Shown here: positions 26,080 through 35,061 of the stretch, piece after piece
Numbering within the stretch: position 1 is the stretch's first letter
How the letters are laid out: every line of letters begins with the position of its first letter
DNA from: an uncultured Alphaproteobacteria bacterium
GTDB taxonomy: Bacteria > Pseudomonadota > Alphaproteobacteria > Rhodobacterales > Rhodobacteraceae
NCBI GenBank assembly: GCA_902581005.1
Contig: CACHMT010000001.1
Location: forward strand, 1-64,000
DNA: 64,000 bases
Direction: 5' to 3'
Notes under the pieces: model-generated
The model's input: only the letters and a program-made list of their open reading frames with translations
What the model was told of the DNA's origin: nothing
The model's database searches: none
Program-made: the position numbers and the translations under genes

Positions 26080-26514
26080 ATGACTGAATTCGAAATATAT
26101 AGCTTGCAAGCAAGTAATTTTATAAACAATGCGATGTTTCAAGTGTGTGTAGTAATATCTGTGTTTATAGCGTTCAGGCTTGCTAGAGTAACTAATGAAA
26201 TGGGTGCAGGAATAGCAATGAAGGGACTTGCGACTCTTTTCGGTTTGGGTGTGGTCTATTTCAATTTAGATATGGGCGCATGGCGAGTAGATATTTTTCA
26301 AGGTACGGCAGCAAGGCTCGCTGAATTAAGGGACTCGGGTGTTGAAATTACTCAGGGCTCAGCTAATTGGCTTGCGCAGTCTGGTATAAGTGCAACAGAT
26401 TTTCCAACTCACAACTTATTCGCGGACGTGGGTAATGTTATATTTTCCTTAATTATTTTGGCAATCATTCTACTGGGCATTTGGGGTCCTAAGATGAAAT
26501 CTTCATCAGACTAG
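26080..26514 (+). CDS. Hypothetical membrane protein
   Basis: A 144-residue protein not recognised as any family. Hydrophobic segments lie about residues 17-35 (NAMFQVCVVISVFIAFRLA), 48-62 (GLATLFGLGVVYFN) and 116-137 (NVIFSLIILAIILLGIWG). The region between them is acidic and soluble-looking. AAAGGGAG precedes the ATG. A 7-base-pair hairpin (TAGGCAT 26030-26036 with ATGCCTA 26042-26048) lies in the leader. The gene is bounded by terminators on both sides, so it is monocistronic. The similar leader and terminator style of the preceding gene hints at related expression, not necessarily related function. Confidence 0.75.
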   Translation: MTEFEIYSLQASNFINNAMFQVCVVISVFIAFRLARVTNEMGAGIAMKGLATLFGLGVVYFNLDMGAWRVDIFQGTAARLAELRDSGVEITQGSANWLAQSGISATDFPTHNLFADVGNVIFSLIILAIILLGIWGPKMKSSSD

Positions 26515-26520
26515 CTCAAT

Positions 26521-26570
26521 GAGGTAATGGGGTAAAAAGCATATCCCTATTACCTCAAAAATATTTTTTT
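26521..26570 (+). terminator. Terminator after the 26080 membrane-protein gene
   Basis: GAGGTAAT (26521-26528) pairs perfectly with ATTACCTC (26549-26556), with further GGGGTA/TATCCC pairing inside. AAAAATATTTTTTT follows. It could also act for the convergent reductase gene. Confidence 0.82.
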
Positions 26571-26580
26571 ACTAATGCTT

Positions 26581-27579
26581 CTAGATCTTAACTAACACAC
26601 TGCCTTTTCTACCAGGTGTCAATGTAGCGTCATGAGACTGTGCAAAATCATTAAAATCAAAGACGTGGCCTATTGCCATCTTTAGTGCGCCATCGGAATG
26701 CGCATCGTGCAAAGCTTTTATTGCTCGATCTCTATCATCTTTTGGCAATATATAGATTAATGCTATATTAATTTTCAACGCTTTAAACAGATAAGGGCCA
26801 AAAGGAAATGTCGGATTCATATTCTTAGCACCACCATACAAAGAAATTTCGCCATTTTGTCTAACAATCTTATGTAAAAGATTAACATTCTCCCCAAATT
26901 CCACTTCTATAGCTCGGTCAACTCCTGACGGACATATATCTAAAATCTTTTTGGATAAATCAGGATCTCTGTAATCAAATACATGATCTGCACCCGCTTC
27001 CCGAATGTGTTCGAACCCATTTTCAGATCCGGAGGCGATTATATTAGCACCAGACCATTTGGCCAACTGTATGCACGTATGTCCCACTGCTCCAGCTCCT
27101 CCCGATACAAATACGGTTTTTCCATTTAGGGCCCCATCTCCTAGAGTGCAATAAGATGCAGTGAGCCCAGGAATTCCTAAACAGGCTCCTGTTTCAAATG
27201 ACATGTCGTCTGGCATTTCGACAGCTTGAGTACTTGGAACCGTAATATACTCCGCTGCAGTTCCGTTTGGTCTTTGCCATTGACCGTTCCAAATCCACAC
27301 TCTTTGTCCAATTCGACTTTCCTGAACGCCCTCTCCAACAGCAGTGATAACCCCAGAGCCATCGGAGTTTGGAACTATCTGCTCAAACTGTGGTTTAGTA
27401 ACTCCAGGCCGATTCCCCGCTCTTGACTTTGCATCTGATGGGTTGGAACCAGAGAATTGGAGAGAAACTTGTACCTCACCGTTACCTGCTTTTGGAATCG
27501 GTAGTTCTTTTAATTTTAAAACATCAGTCGATATACCGAATTCACTATAGGTTATAGCTTTCATCATACTCGTGCCCAT
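26581..27579 (-). CDS. NADPH:quinone reductase-type zinc-independent MDR oxidoreductase
   Basis: A 332-residue medium-chain dehydrogenase/reductase of the quinone reductase group. The GroES-like N-domain includes VSLQFSGSNPSDAKSRAGNR and the block VPNSDGSGVITAVGEGV. The Rossmann domain has VFVSGGAGAVGHTCIQLAKWSGA, the NADPH motif AGAVG, followed by GADHVFDYRD. Zinc-ligand cysteines of alcohol dehydrogenases are absent. It probably reduces quinones or enals; the substrate is unknown. Residues 5 and 6 are also methionine, but an AGGAA site fits the first ATG. Confidence 0.9.
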   Translation of the reverse strand: MGTSMMKAITYSEFGISTDVLKLKELPIPKAGNGEVQVSLQFSGSNPSDAKSRAGNRPGVTKPQFEQIVPNSDGSGVITAVGEGVQESRIGQRVWIWNGQWQRPNGTAAEYITVPSTQAVEMPDDMSFETGACLGIPGLTASYCTLGDGALNGKTVFVSGGAGAVGHTCIQLAKWSGANIIASGSENGFEHIREAGADHVFDYRDPDLSKKILDICPSGVDRAIEVEFGENVNLLHKIVRQNGEISLYGGAKNMNPTFPFGPYLFKALKINIALIYILPKDDRDRAIKALHDAHSDGALKMAIGHVFDFNDFAQSHDATLTPGRKGSVLVKI

Positions 27580-27691
27580 CTTTAATATTCCTATTCTTCT
27601 CTTTATGTTTAAATTAGTAGCAGAGGATTTTCCTCAGGCGACTTGAATATACTACATGATTAAGTGAATTGTAATTTGATTGTTTTAAAAA

Positions 27692-28330
27692 ATGAAAAGC
27701 AGGGCATTATTAGAAACTGAAATTAATTCTCAATACTCAAAAAGGTTTGAAAAGTTTGGGCCTACAGCTAAAGGAGTTTTTTGGGCTTCAACTGCGCGTC
27801 AAGAAAAACGATTTGATCTAATCCTCGAGGAAATTCAAAAAATTTCAAGAAACCATATTGTGTTGGAAATTGCTGATATTGGTTGTGGATACGGTTCCTT
27901 CGCAGATTATCTAAATAGAAACCATAATAGAATTAAGTTTAACTATGAGGGATTTGATATTAATTCAAAGTTTATAAAACATTGTCGTAGTAAGTTTTCG
28001 GAGGCGAATCTTAGATTCATAATCGATAGCAAACCATCATCAAAAAAGGACTTTGTAACTATGTCTGGTACTTATAACCTAGCTACAACAAAAAACGTTT
28101 CATTATGGGAACAGTATCTATTTAGTTGCCTATCTGAATGCTGGTCCTACACAAAAACTGCTATGATTTTTAACTTACAAACATCAAAAACAAGCAAAAT
28201 TTCGTCACAAAATATTTATTACGCAAATGCGTCAAAAGTTATCGATTTTTGCGTATCAAAGTTAGGTCCAACTCGAGTTGTGAGAGATAGTAGTCTAGAA
28301 AATGATGCAACCTTTACGGTTGTAAGATAA
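27692..28330 (+). CDS. Class I SAM-dependent methyltransferase
   Basis: A 212-residue protein with motif I VLEIADIGCGYGSFADYL (residues about 60-77) and an acidic residue at the end of the next strand in YEGFDINSKFIKHC, both typical SAM-binding features. The substrate cannot be assigned. There is no recognisable ribosome site before the ATG. It is convergent with purF, eight bases apart, and divergent from the quinone reductase gene. Confidence 0.82.
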   Translation: MKSRALLETEINSQYSKRFEKFGPTAKGVFWASTARQEKRFDLILEEIQKISRNHIVLEIADIGCGYGSFADYLNRNHNRIKFNYEGFDINSKFIKHCRSKFSEANLRFIIDSKPSSKKDFVTMSGTYNLATTKNVSLWEQYLFSCLSECWSYTKTAMIFNLQTSKTSKISSQNIYYANASKVIDFCVSKLGPTRVVRDSSLENDATFTVVR

Positions 28331-28338
28331 AAACTTTC

Positions 28339-29796
28339 TTATTCTTTTTCAGTTTCAAAAAGCAGTGATAGTTGTCTGATATTTTCTTCTCCGCTTTGAT
28401 CCATTAGGGTAGTTGGATAATCACCCGTAAAACAGTGATCCGTGTAACTTGGGCTTTGGGGATCTCTTCCATCTTTATGACCCATTGCACGGTATAGGCC
28501 ATCAATGGATAAGTATGCTATACTATCAACGTCTAACATATCCCTTATTTCATCTAGTTTGTTATTTGCCGCTAGTAAATTTTCTTTTACAGGCGTGTCA
28601 ATCCCATAATAATCTGGATACTTTATAGGCGGTGCAGCTATACGCATATGTACCTCACGGGCTCCTGCATCCCGCATCATTCTAACAATTTTTATAGATG
28701 TAGTACCTCTAACTAGTGAATCATCAACTAATATTACCTTTTTCCCATCAACTAAAATCTTATTAGCGTTATGCTTGAGTTTGACAGAGAATGCTCTTAT
28801 AGACTGCTGGGGCTCGATAAATGTTCGACCAACATAGTGGTTTCTAATAATACCGGTTTCAAAAGGTATCTCGGACTGTTCTGCATAGCCTATCGCAGCC
28901 GGCACCCCACTGTCTGGGACAGGAATAACCATATCAGCCTGTATAAAAGACTCCTTGGCCAGTTCTTTACCAAAGCCTTTCCGACATTCGTATACACTTA
29001 ATCCTCCTACGATACTGTCGGGTCTTGAGAAATAAATATACTCGAAAATGCATGGCCTTGGTTTGACTTGTGGAAAGGGTTTAATACTCTCGATAGTATT
29101 GTCAGTAATTACCACAATCTCACCATTTTCCACCTCTCTAATAAACTTTGCACCAATAATGTCTAAGGCGCAGGTTTCTGAAGTCAGTATATAGTTTCCG
29201 TCTAATTGACCAAGCACCAGCGGCCTAATTCCCAACGGATCTCTTACTCCAATTAATTTTTTGTTTGTTAATGCAACTAAAGCGTAGGCACCTTCAATCT
29301 GAGAAAGTGCATCGATAAATCTTGAAATTGTATTACCTTTTTTTGATCGGGCTACCAGTTGAAGGATTGTTTCCGTGTCCGATGTCGATTGAAAAATGGC
29401 ACCTTCTTTTTTCAACTCATGTCGTAACGTGAGGCCATTTGTAAGGTTTCCATTATGAGCTATTGCAAAGCCTCCAACTGTAAGATCAGCAAAGAGAGGT
29501 TGCACATTTCTAAGAACCGTACCTCCAGTAGTTGAATACCGAACATGGCCAATCGCTGTATTTCCAGAAAGCCTATCTATAACGCTTTGTTTCGTAAAAT
29601 GTTCACTTACTAAGCCTATTCTTCTTTCTGCATGGAAATGGTTTTTATCAAACGTAACAATTCCCGCGGACTCCTGCCCTCTGTGCTGGAGGGCGTGTAA
29701 TCCAAGCGTCGTTATTGCAGCTGCATCATCGTGCCCATATATCCCAAAGACACCACATTCGTCTTTTGGCCGATCATCGTCAAGCTGATGGTACAC
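28339..29796 (-). CDS. purF: Amidophosphoribosyltransferase
   Basis: A 485-residue enzyme for the first step of de novo purine synthesis, from PRPP and glutamine to phosphoribosylamine. C14 in KDECGVFGIYG is the N-terminal nucleophile after removal of a short propeptide. The Ntn glutaminase domain continues with LQHRGQESAGIV and IGHVRYSTTG. The phosphoribosyltransferase domain has the PRPP loop VILVDDSLVRGTTS and the VHMRIAAPP block. A GGAGG ribosome site precedes the ATG. No other purine synthesis gene is adjacent, though the window holds a whole purine degradation island further right. Confidence 0.97.
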   Translation of the reverse strand: MYHQLDDDRPKDECGVFGIYGHDDAAAITTLGLHALQHRGQESAGIVTFDKNHFHAERRIGLVSEHFTKQSVIDRLSGNTAIGHVRYSTTGGTVLRNVQPLFADLTVGGFAIAHNGNLTNGLTLRHELKKEGAIFQSTSDTETILQLVARSKKGNTISRFIDALSQIEGAYALVALTNKKLIGVRDPLGIRPLVLGQLDGNYILTSETCALDIIGAKFIREVENGEIVVITDNTIESIKPFPQVKPRPCIFEYIYFSRPDSIVGGLSVYECRKGFGKELAKESFIQADMVIPVPDSGVPAAIGYAEQSEIPFETGIIRNHYVGRTFIEPQQSIRAFSVKLKHNANKILVDGKKVILVDDSLVRGTTSIKIVRMMRDAGAREVHMRIAAPPIKYPDYYGIDTPVKENLLAANNKLDEIRDMLDVDSIAYLSIDGLYRAMGHKDGRDPQSPSYTDHCFTGDYPTTLMDQSGEENIRQLSLLFETEKE

Positions 29797-29930
29797 ATAT
29801 CCTCCATTTTTAGTAACTTTGTTACCTTAACACAATGAGCTTAAAGAAAAATCACTTAAATTAGAGGTATTATTAATTTTCCTTTACAACGCGTTTTTTT
29901 AGTTCTAATGGAGAACTTAAGAAGGAATTT

Positions 29931-31160
29931 ATGATGTCGTCACCAGCTGTCTCGAAAGAGCAAAAAAAAAATAAAAATTTTTTACTGATCGTTGTAGCAG
30001 CATCCTGTCTAGTTGCAGCAATGTTTGGGAGCCGAAACTCACTCTCACTTACAATTGAGGGTATTGATCAATCTCAAACGCTAAATTATCTACAAATCAG
30101 TTTCGCATTTGCGCTTGGCCAGCTAGTGGTAGGCGCTATATCGCCATTTGCTGGAATGATAGCAGACAAATATGGGTCTGGTAAAACTTTAACTGTGGGT
30201 ATTTTACTGGGTCTTTTAGGTATTATCTTAATACCTTATTCCACTACGGCATTTACTTTATCAATTTCACTAGGTGTTATTTCTTCTATCGGATTAGGTG
30301 TTGCTGGACTTCCTGTAGTGCTTGCCTCCGTAAATAGACTTATTCCCCAAAATAAAGTTGGAATGGCATTTGGTTTGGTAAACGCTGGTCAATCGTTAGG
30401 GCAACTAATTTTAGCTCCACTCGCGGGCTTCATAATTGTAAATTTTGGTTGGATTTTGTGTATTTTATTTTTATGCACAGTTTTATTATTGGTATTGCCT
30501 TTTTCTTTCACTCTTAGATCAAGGACAGATACGAAACAGCCTAGTAGTGTTCAAACAAAAAGCTTATCAGAGACACTGAGAATTGCCTTTAATACTCCAA
30601 GCTATATTTATTTGGTTGTAGGTTTCTTCGTGTGTGGATTTCATGTTGCCTTTATAGCTACCCATATGCCAGGTGTCATTCAGGTTTGTGGGTTACCACC
30701 GACAGTCTCTGGCTGGTCGTTAGGCCTTATTGGTCTTTTCAATATTGTAGGAAGTATATTTGCTGGTTGGTATATATCAAAAAGGAGCATGCGAATTTTT
30801 CTTGCTTATACGTATTTTGCTCGATGCATAATTGTACTTTTATTTCTTGCATCACCTAAAGACCTAATATCCATTATTTTGTTTTCTGCCGCCTTAGGGC
30901 TAACCTATTTTTCTGTTATTCCGGCAACTGCTGGGTTGGTAGGAAAAATGTTCGGTCCACAATTCATGGCAACACTTTTTGGCTTCGCTCTCTTTTCGCA
31001 TCAGATTGGTGGCTTTCTTGGGGCATATCTTGGAGGATACTTTTTCAGTGTTACAGGAGATTATACTACTGTTTGGCTTCTTGATGCAGCTCTTGCAGTT
31101 TTTGCTGCTCTTATTCACCTGCCTATAAAAGAGAAGCTAGTCTATTCGGAAGTAACTTAA
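29931..31160 (+). CDS. Major facilitator superfamily transporter
   Basis: A 409-residue protein with about 12 hydrophobic helices. The cytoplasmic loop 2-3 motif is ISPFAGMIADKYGSGKTL, the classical MFS motif A. The substrate is not determinable; sequence style (SFAFALGQLVVGAISPFAG, VNAGQSLGQLILAPLAG) resembles monocarboxylate/oxalate-type carriers. Adjacent ATG codons at 29931 and 29934 follow an AAGGAA site. It is divergent from purF over 134 bases and convergent with a GST gene. Confidence 0.9.
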   Translation: MMSSPAVSKEQKKNKNFLLIVVAASCLVAAMFGSRNSLSLTIEGIDQSQTLNYLQISFAFALGQLVVGAISPFAGMIADKYGSGKTLTVGILLGLLGIILIPYSTTAFTLSISLGVISSIGLGVAGLPVVLASVNRLIPQNKVGMAFGLVNAGQSLGQLILAPLAGFIIVNFGWILCILFLCTVLLLVLPFSFTLRSRTDTKQPSSVQTKSLSETLRIAFNTPSYIYLVVGFFVCGFHVAFIATHMPGVIQVCGLPPTVSGWSLGLIGLFNIVGSIFAGWYISKRSMRIFLAYTYFARCIIVLLFLASPKDLISIILFSAALGLTYFSVIPATAGLVGKMFGPQFMATLFGFALFSHQIGGFLGAYLGGYFFSVTGDYTTVWLLDAALAVFAALIHLPIKEKLVYSEVT

Positions 31161-31175
31161 TCTTTATATAAATTG

Positions 31176-31958
31176 TCAAGTCAAGATCCCATCGAGATAG
31201 CCTTTCATGAATTTTTGAAAATCATCTTTATTATATAAATTCATCAAGTGTTTGTGTGACTTTGGAAAATCTTTCTCAAAATTTTTTGATATAATCTCAT
31301 ATCCCTGTTCGTTAATAATGGTCCGGCGGTCTCGTTCTCTCAAAAATTGTGCCACGTCACAGACAAAAGAGATATCAGCTATCGTCAAATAGGATCCAGA
31401 GATAAACTTTCCTGTTGAAAGGGCATTTTCTATACCTCCAATATAGAATGAATAGGCTGCTTTCATCCTGTTATAGAACTGATCATTTAATGACTTTAAT
31501 TCTAAAACATATACCTGAAATTCTCTTGAAAAGACGAGATTTGCATCAAGAAAACTGTCTATTCGGGATTGTAGATAGGGATCATTATCTCCATAAAGTG
31601 ATGTAACATTTGAACTACGAGCCACTGCGCGCATTATACTATTCGACTCAAAGATACCTATTGACCCATCGTTATTGAAACCGGCGGGCACCGTACCAAA
31701 GGGATGCTTTTCAAGAAAGCTATCCGTTTTGTAAAGACTACCTTTAAATCCTCTTTTACCCTGTCTTTCAAAGTGCTTTATGTCATCAAGTTCTAAATTA
31801 CTTAGCTTCTCGGCATCAAAGTCCCATAACCAATCAACTAAATTTTTTGGTTTATCACCCAAGACCTTTACTTTAACACGACCAAGTCTTCCAGTGATTA
31901 GGGACTTCCATACCCTTGGATTTGGTAGGTAAGAGAATATTCTGATTTTTTCGCTCAT
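31176..31958 (-). CDS. Glutathione S-transferase family protein
   Basis: A 260-residue protein. The N-terminal thioredoxin-like part carries the block KHPFGTVPAGFNNDGSIGIF followed by ESNSIMRAVAR, equivalent to the GST cis-proline and E-S glutathione contact. The C-terminal part has GKFISGSYLTIADISFVCDVA, the conserved GST helix-capping motif. The N-domain carries an insertion (residues about 40-75) compared with a typical GST. The substrate is unknown. It is one of three GSTs in this window and is followed by a COQ9-like gene on the same strand. Confidence 0.87.
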   Translation of the reverse strand: MSEKIRIFSYLPNPRVWKSLITGRLGRVKVKVLGDKPKNLVDWLWDFDAEKLSNLELDDIKHFERQGKRGFKGSLYKTDSFLEKHPFGTVPAGFNNDGSIGIFESNSIMRAVARSSNVTSLYGDNDPYLQSRIDSFLDANLVFSREFQVYVLELKSLNDQFYNRMKAAYSFYIGGIENALSTGKFISGSYLTIADISFVCDVAQFLRERDRRTIINEQGYEIISKNFEKDFPKSHKHLMNLYNKDDFQKFMKGYLDGILT

Positions 31959-32007
31959 TTATTTTCTACATGACTTTAATTTTTTGGTTGAGAACTAGGT
32001 CTCATCT

Positions 32008-32646
32008 CTACTTTTTTGTAAGAATTGATCCCAGCTCACGTTTAGTTTTCTCAAATACCTCAACCGACTGTTTAGAAATTTTCCCAATATTTTTGACGTC
32101 ATCGAGTCGTCGGTCCAAAAAATACTCCGACTCTCCAATCGTTCGGTTCTCCTTTGCAAGCCAGTGCGCTAAAGTGGAAGAATATACTCCCGACAAAATA
32201 AGTCTTTTTGAGTAAAATGTTCCTCCACTTGATGTATCGCCTGCTATTTCCCAAATTTTATTAGATGTTTTCATTACTTGGGTTAATGCATCATAGGCAT
32301 TTCTTGGCTGCGCCATAAAAAACAAAGACGTTTTGATGATACTTTTGTAATTTTCAGATGCTTTTAACCTTGATAAAATAAGCGTCTTTACAGTATCGGT
32401 GGTTCCCAAATCTTTATTGTTTTCGGCATTAAATATTACATACATATCCTCATCTAATTTATCATTGAATGTACTGATGATATTAGAAATTTTATTGTCA
32501 AAAAGAGTCTGTAATTCTTTTTTATTGGAATTTTTTGCTGTTTTGGCAGTTTTTGCAGCTTCATATAAAGCATTCCATGTCCACCCGAGGTTTGGAACTT
32601 GGTCGAGCATTTTCATCATTAAATTTTTTTTAAGACTAATTTCCAT
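32008..32646 (-). CDS. COQ9 family protein (ubiquinone biosynthesis)
   Basis: A 212-residue protein with the COQ9 family pattern: a helical N-terminal region beginning near VPNLGWTWNALYEAAK, the central block RNAYDALTQVMKTSNKIWEIAGDTSS, then FYSKRLILSGVYSSTLAHWL and FLDRRLDDVKNI. COQ9 is a lipid-binding partner of the COQ7 hydroxylase in ubiquinone synthesis and is found in mitochondria and Alphaproteobacteria. That makes it one of the better taxonomic hints in this window. No other ubi gene is adjacent. The gene ends 50 bases before the GST gene on the same strand. Confidence 0.88.
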   Translation of the reverse strand: MEISLKKNLMMKMLDQVPNLGWTWNALYEAAKTAKTAKNSNKKELQTLFDNKISNIISTFNDKLDEDMYVIFNAENNKDLGTTDTVKTLILSRLKASENYKSIIKTSLFFMAQPRNAYDALTQVMKTSNKIWEIAGDTSSGGTFYSKRLILSGVYSSTLAHWLAKENRTIGESEYFLDRRLDDVKNIGKISKQSVEVFEKTKRELGSILTKK

Positions 32647-32724
32647 AATGTGTGCGTAAATTAGGATTCTAGTAGTTGATTACAATATAACTTAATTCTC
32701 TCTGGCTAAATTAAAAATAATTTT

Positions 32725-33612
32725 TTATCCATCTTTTTTTTGTGCAAATATCAAGAATAAAGACAGAAAACAAAGTGTTACAATAAAACCAGAGAATTCC
32801 TGTAACGACAAATACTGGCTAAGAATTAAAAGTGCTATAATCGTTGCAAAAAGAGGTTCTGTTAAAGCTAAAACAGAGGCGGTTGTTATACCGATAGCCT
32901 TCGAGCCAATAAAAAAGAGAACATAACTTAAGACATAAAATATGCCATTACCTAGTATACCTAGCCAACCATAGTTATTGGTAGGAAGCGAAAGATCCAC
33001 AGGTATCAATAATATATATATTATTAACGCAACCACACTGAAAAAACTCAACTGTAAGTTTATCGTAACAGAGCCTATCTCATCCACTAACTTCCCTGTG
33101 AAGTATATAAATGCGATAAATAATAAGAGACCTATAATACTGATAAATATACCGTAGAGACTTGTCCCTGATGGTTCATCTAAAATTAGGATGCCAAGAC
33201 CTAATAGAACACCTATAATACTAAACCATTGAGTGCGTGATAAATGTTCTTCTCCTTTAATTGTTGTAATAAGGGCTACCCCGATGGGAAACAGATAAAT
33301 AATCATTAAGACAAGAGCGATGCTAATGTAACCGATAGCGTAGTATGTTGATGCGATTAAACAAACTGAAATAATACTGACAAATATCAATATAGGAACT
33401 TTTTTTCTATCTACAAAAATAGGTTCCCGCAGACCATATGTTAAAGGAGCTAGAATTATCAATCCTATAAGACATCTGGACATTAGCAAGACCATTAGAG
33501 ATACGCCACTATCCAAAGCAATTTTTGCCGACGTCGGAACGAAGGCAAAAAAGAATGACGACAATAATACAATTGCTATTCCATTCCATCGCTTATTTAG
33601 TAACTTAATCAT
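32725..33612 (-). CDS. DMT superfamily (EamA) transporter
   Basis: A membrane protein of about 295 residues with ten hydrophobic helices and two EamA repeats. The first begins WNGIAIVLLSSFFFAFVPTSAKIA, the second near ISIIGLLLFIAFIYFTGKL. An open frame extends upstream to 33741, but that extension would overlap the divergent gene start at 33740 and is not membrane-like, so I place the start at ATG 33612. The substrate is unknown; family members export amino acids or metabolites. Confidence 0.85.
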   Translation of the reverse strand: MIKLLNKRWNGIAIVLLSSFFFAFVPTSAKIALDSGVSLMVLLMSRCLIGLIILAPLTYGLREPIFVDRKKVPILIFVSIISVCLIASTYYAIGYISIALVLMIIYLFPIGVALITTIKGEEHLSRTQWFSIIGVLLGLGILILDEPSGTSLYGIFISIIGLLLFIAFIYFTGKLVDEIGSVTINLQLSFFSVVALIIYILLIPVDLSLPTNNYGWLGILGNGIFYVLSYVLFFIGSKAIGITTASVLALTEPLFATIIALLILSQYLSLQEFSGFIVTLCFLSLFLIFAQKKDG

Positions 33613-33739
33613 TATAATTTTGGTGGTTAGTTTAACTACTAGTAAAGTACAAAATGCGGTTTGTATAATTATTTGTTGTTTACGTCCGCTCTGTTTAAAC
33701 TCTACACTGAAACAATTATAGTGATACTTCTGAGAGCTC

Positions 33740-34624
33740 ATGAAAGAAAATATTGTTTACATAGTGAATCCGAAATCAGGAAAGCTATCTAAGACAAAAA
33801 AAATCCGCATAATTGAAAATATAGATCCCAGTACCAAACCAGAAATAGTTTTTTCACAGTCCTTAGAAGATGCTGGCAAAAAGGCTCAGGAGTTTATGTT
33901 GAAGAAATATTTAGTCGTGGCCTGTGGAGGTGATGGCTTTATTAATACAATTGCCCAAAAAGCAATAGATTACGCTTGTAATATCGCCCTTCTTCCGTTT
34001 GGAAGAGGTAACGACTTTGCTAGATCTCTTGATCTCAATACACTGGAAAAGGCTATTGATGCTATAAGGGGTCGCAACTTTAAGTCAGTTAGATATTTAA
34101 ACGTTGTCTTTTCGGATAATAACCGGATCTCGCTTACGAATGCTGGGGTTGGATTATTAAGTGAGGCTTCATTTCGTGCTTCACAGATTCCTGTTCTTAA
34201 AGGGGCACTATTATATGCATCTGCTGCATTAATAAGCTTCATTAACTTAAAAACACATAAATATGTTGTTACCACTGAGTCCCAAAAAATGGAGATGAAC
34301 AACCTTATATTAGCAGGGGCTGCGTCAGAATATACCGGCGGTGGGATGTATATTGCTCCCGATGCAAAAAAGTTCCGAGACAAATTAAACTTATTGTTTG
34401 CAAAGAAACTTAGTCGACTTCAAGCCGTAAAATTATTAATTATGGTCTTCTCTGGAAGGCATATATTCCATCATGCAGTGACAAATACTCGCGTTCGGAG
34501 CGTAAAAATAGAAAGTCTCACCTCAGATAAGTGGAGCTGGATTGTCTCTGGAGATGGAGAATACTTAGGGGAATTACCTGTAACAATTCATTTAGGCAAA
34601 AAGGCACTAAAAATCGCCCGTTAA
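33740..34624 (+). CDS. Diacylglycerol/lipid kinase family protein (YegS/DAGK type)
   Basis: A 294-residue soluble lipid kinase. It has the nucleotide-binding strand IVYIVNPKSGKLSKTKK near the N-terminus, the catalytic GGDGFINTIAQKA near residue 63 and LLPFGRGNDFARSL (the GTGNDFAR-like block). The C-terminal beta-domain contains AGAASEYTGGGMYIAPDAK and the catalytic VSGDGEYLGELP. It would phosphorylate a lipid or lipid-like alcohol. It is divergent from the DMT transporter and convergent with the unknown gene at 34660. Confidence 0.9.
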   Translation: MKENIVYIVNPKSGKLSKTKKIRIIENIDPSTKPEIVFSQSLEDAGKKAQEFMLKKYLVVACGGDGFINTIAQKAIDYACNIALLPFGRGNDFARSLDLNTLEKAIDAIRGRNFKSVRYLNVVFSDNNRISLTNAGVGLLSEASFRASQIPVLKGALLYASAALISFINLKTHKYVVTTESQKMEMNNLILAGAASEYTGGGMYIAPDAKKFRDKLNLLFAKKLSRLQAVKLLIMVFSGRHIFHHAVTNTRVRSVKIESLTSDKWSWIVSGDGEYLGELPVTIHLGKKALKIAR

Positions 34625-34659
34625 TGTGAATATGTCAATAAGATAGTATTTATATTATA

Positions 34660-35061
34660 CTAAGCATCAAAATCACCATATTTTTCACTATCAATAATAT
34701 CTGGATGACCATTTTTAACTTTTGGTTGAAAGATAGTTCCAGAAGCTCCATAAATGTAGACATTTCCTGCTTGCAAATTTGGCTGAACGGGTTTTCGGTT
34801 TTCATCCAAGACATCGATTACCACTTTTTTAACGATACTTTTAGCCCTGAATATCATGCAAATATACACATCTCCATCCTCTTCTACAAAAATGACATTT
34901 GAAGCACTTGCTTCTTGGGTGATTTGTTTCTCCAAAATGGTTAAAAATTTTTTTCTTTTGGCAATGGTTGTTAAATATTTTTTTGCCATAAAATACCAGT
35001 TTATTTCTACCAATCGACCAAGTAACTTTTCTCTTTCAATAAGTAATTCATTTTCTGACAT
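34660..35061 (-). CDS. Hypothetical protein coupled to a PqiA-like membrane protein
   Basis: A 133-residue protein not recognised as a family member. The N-terminal half is helical and charged (LIEREKLLGRLVEINWYFMA...). The C-terminal half appears beta-rich, with NVIFVEEDGDVYICMIFRAK and AGNVYIYGASG. There is no signal peptide. Its ATG overlaps the stop of the preceding membrane-protein gene by one base (TAATG), so the two are translationally coupled and probably act together. The function is unknown. Confidence 0.7.
   Translation of the reverse strand: MSENELLIEREKLLGRLVEINWYFMAKKYLTTIAKRKKFLTILEKQITQEASASNVIFVEEDGDVYICMIFRAKSIVKKVVIDVLDENRKPVQPNLQAGNVYIYGASGTIFQPKVKNGHPDIIDSEKYGDFDA

Noticed and set aside
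33613-33741. N-terminal extension of the DMT transporter to ATG 33741.
   Set aside because: It crosses the start of the divergent lipid kinase and is not membrane-like; ATG 33612 begins just before the first helix.
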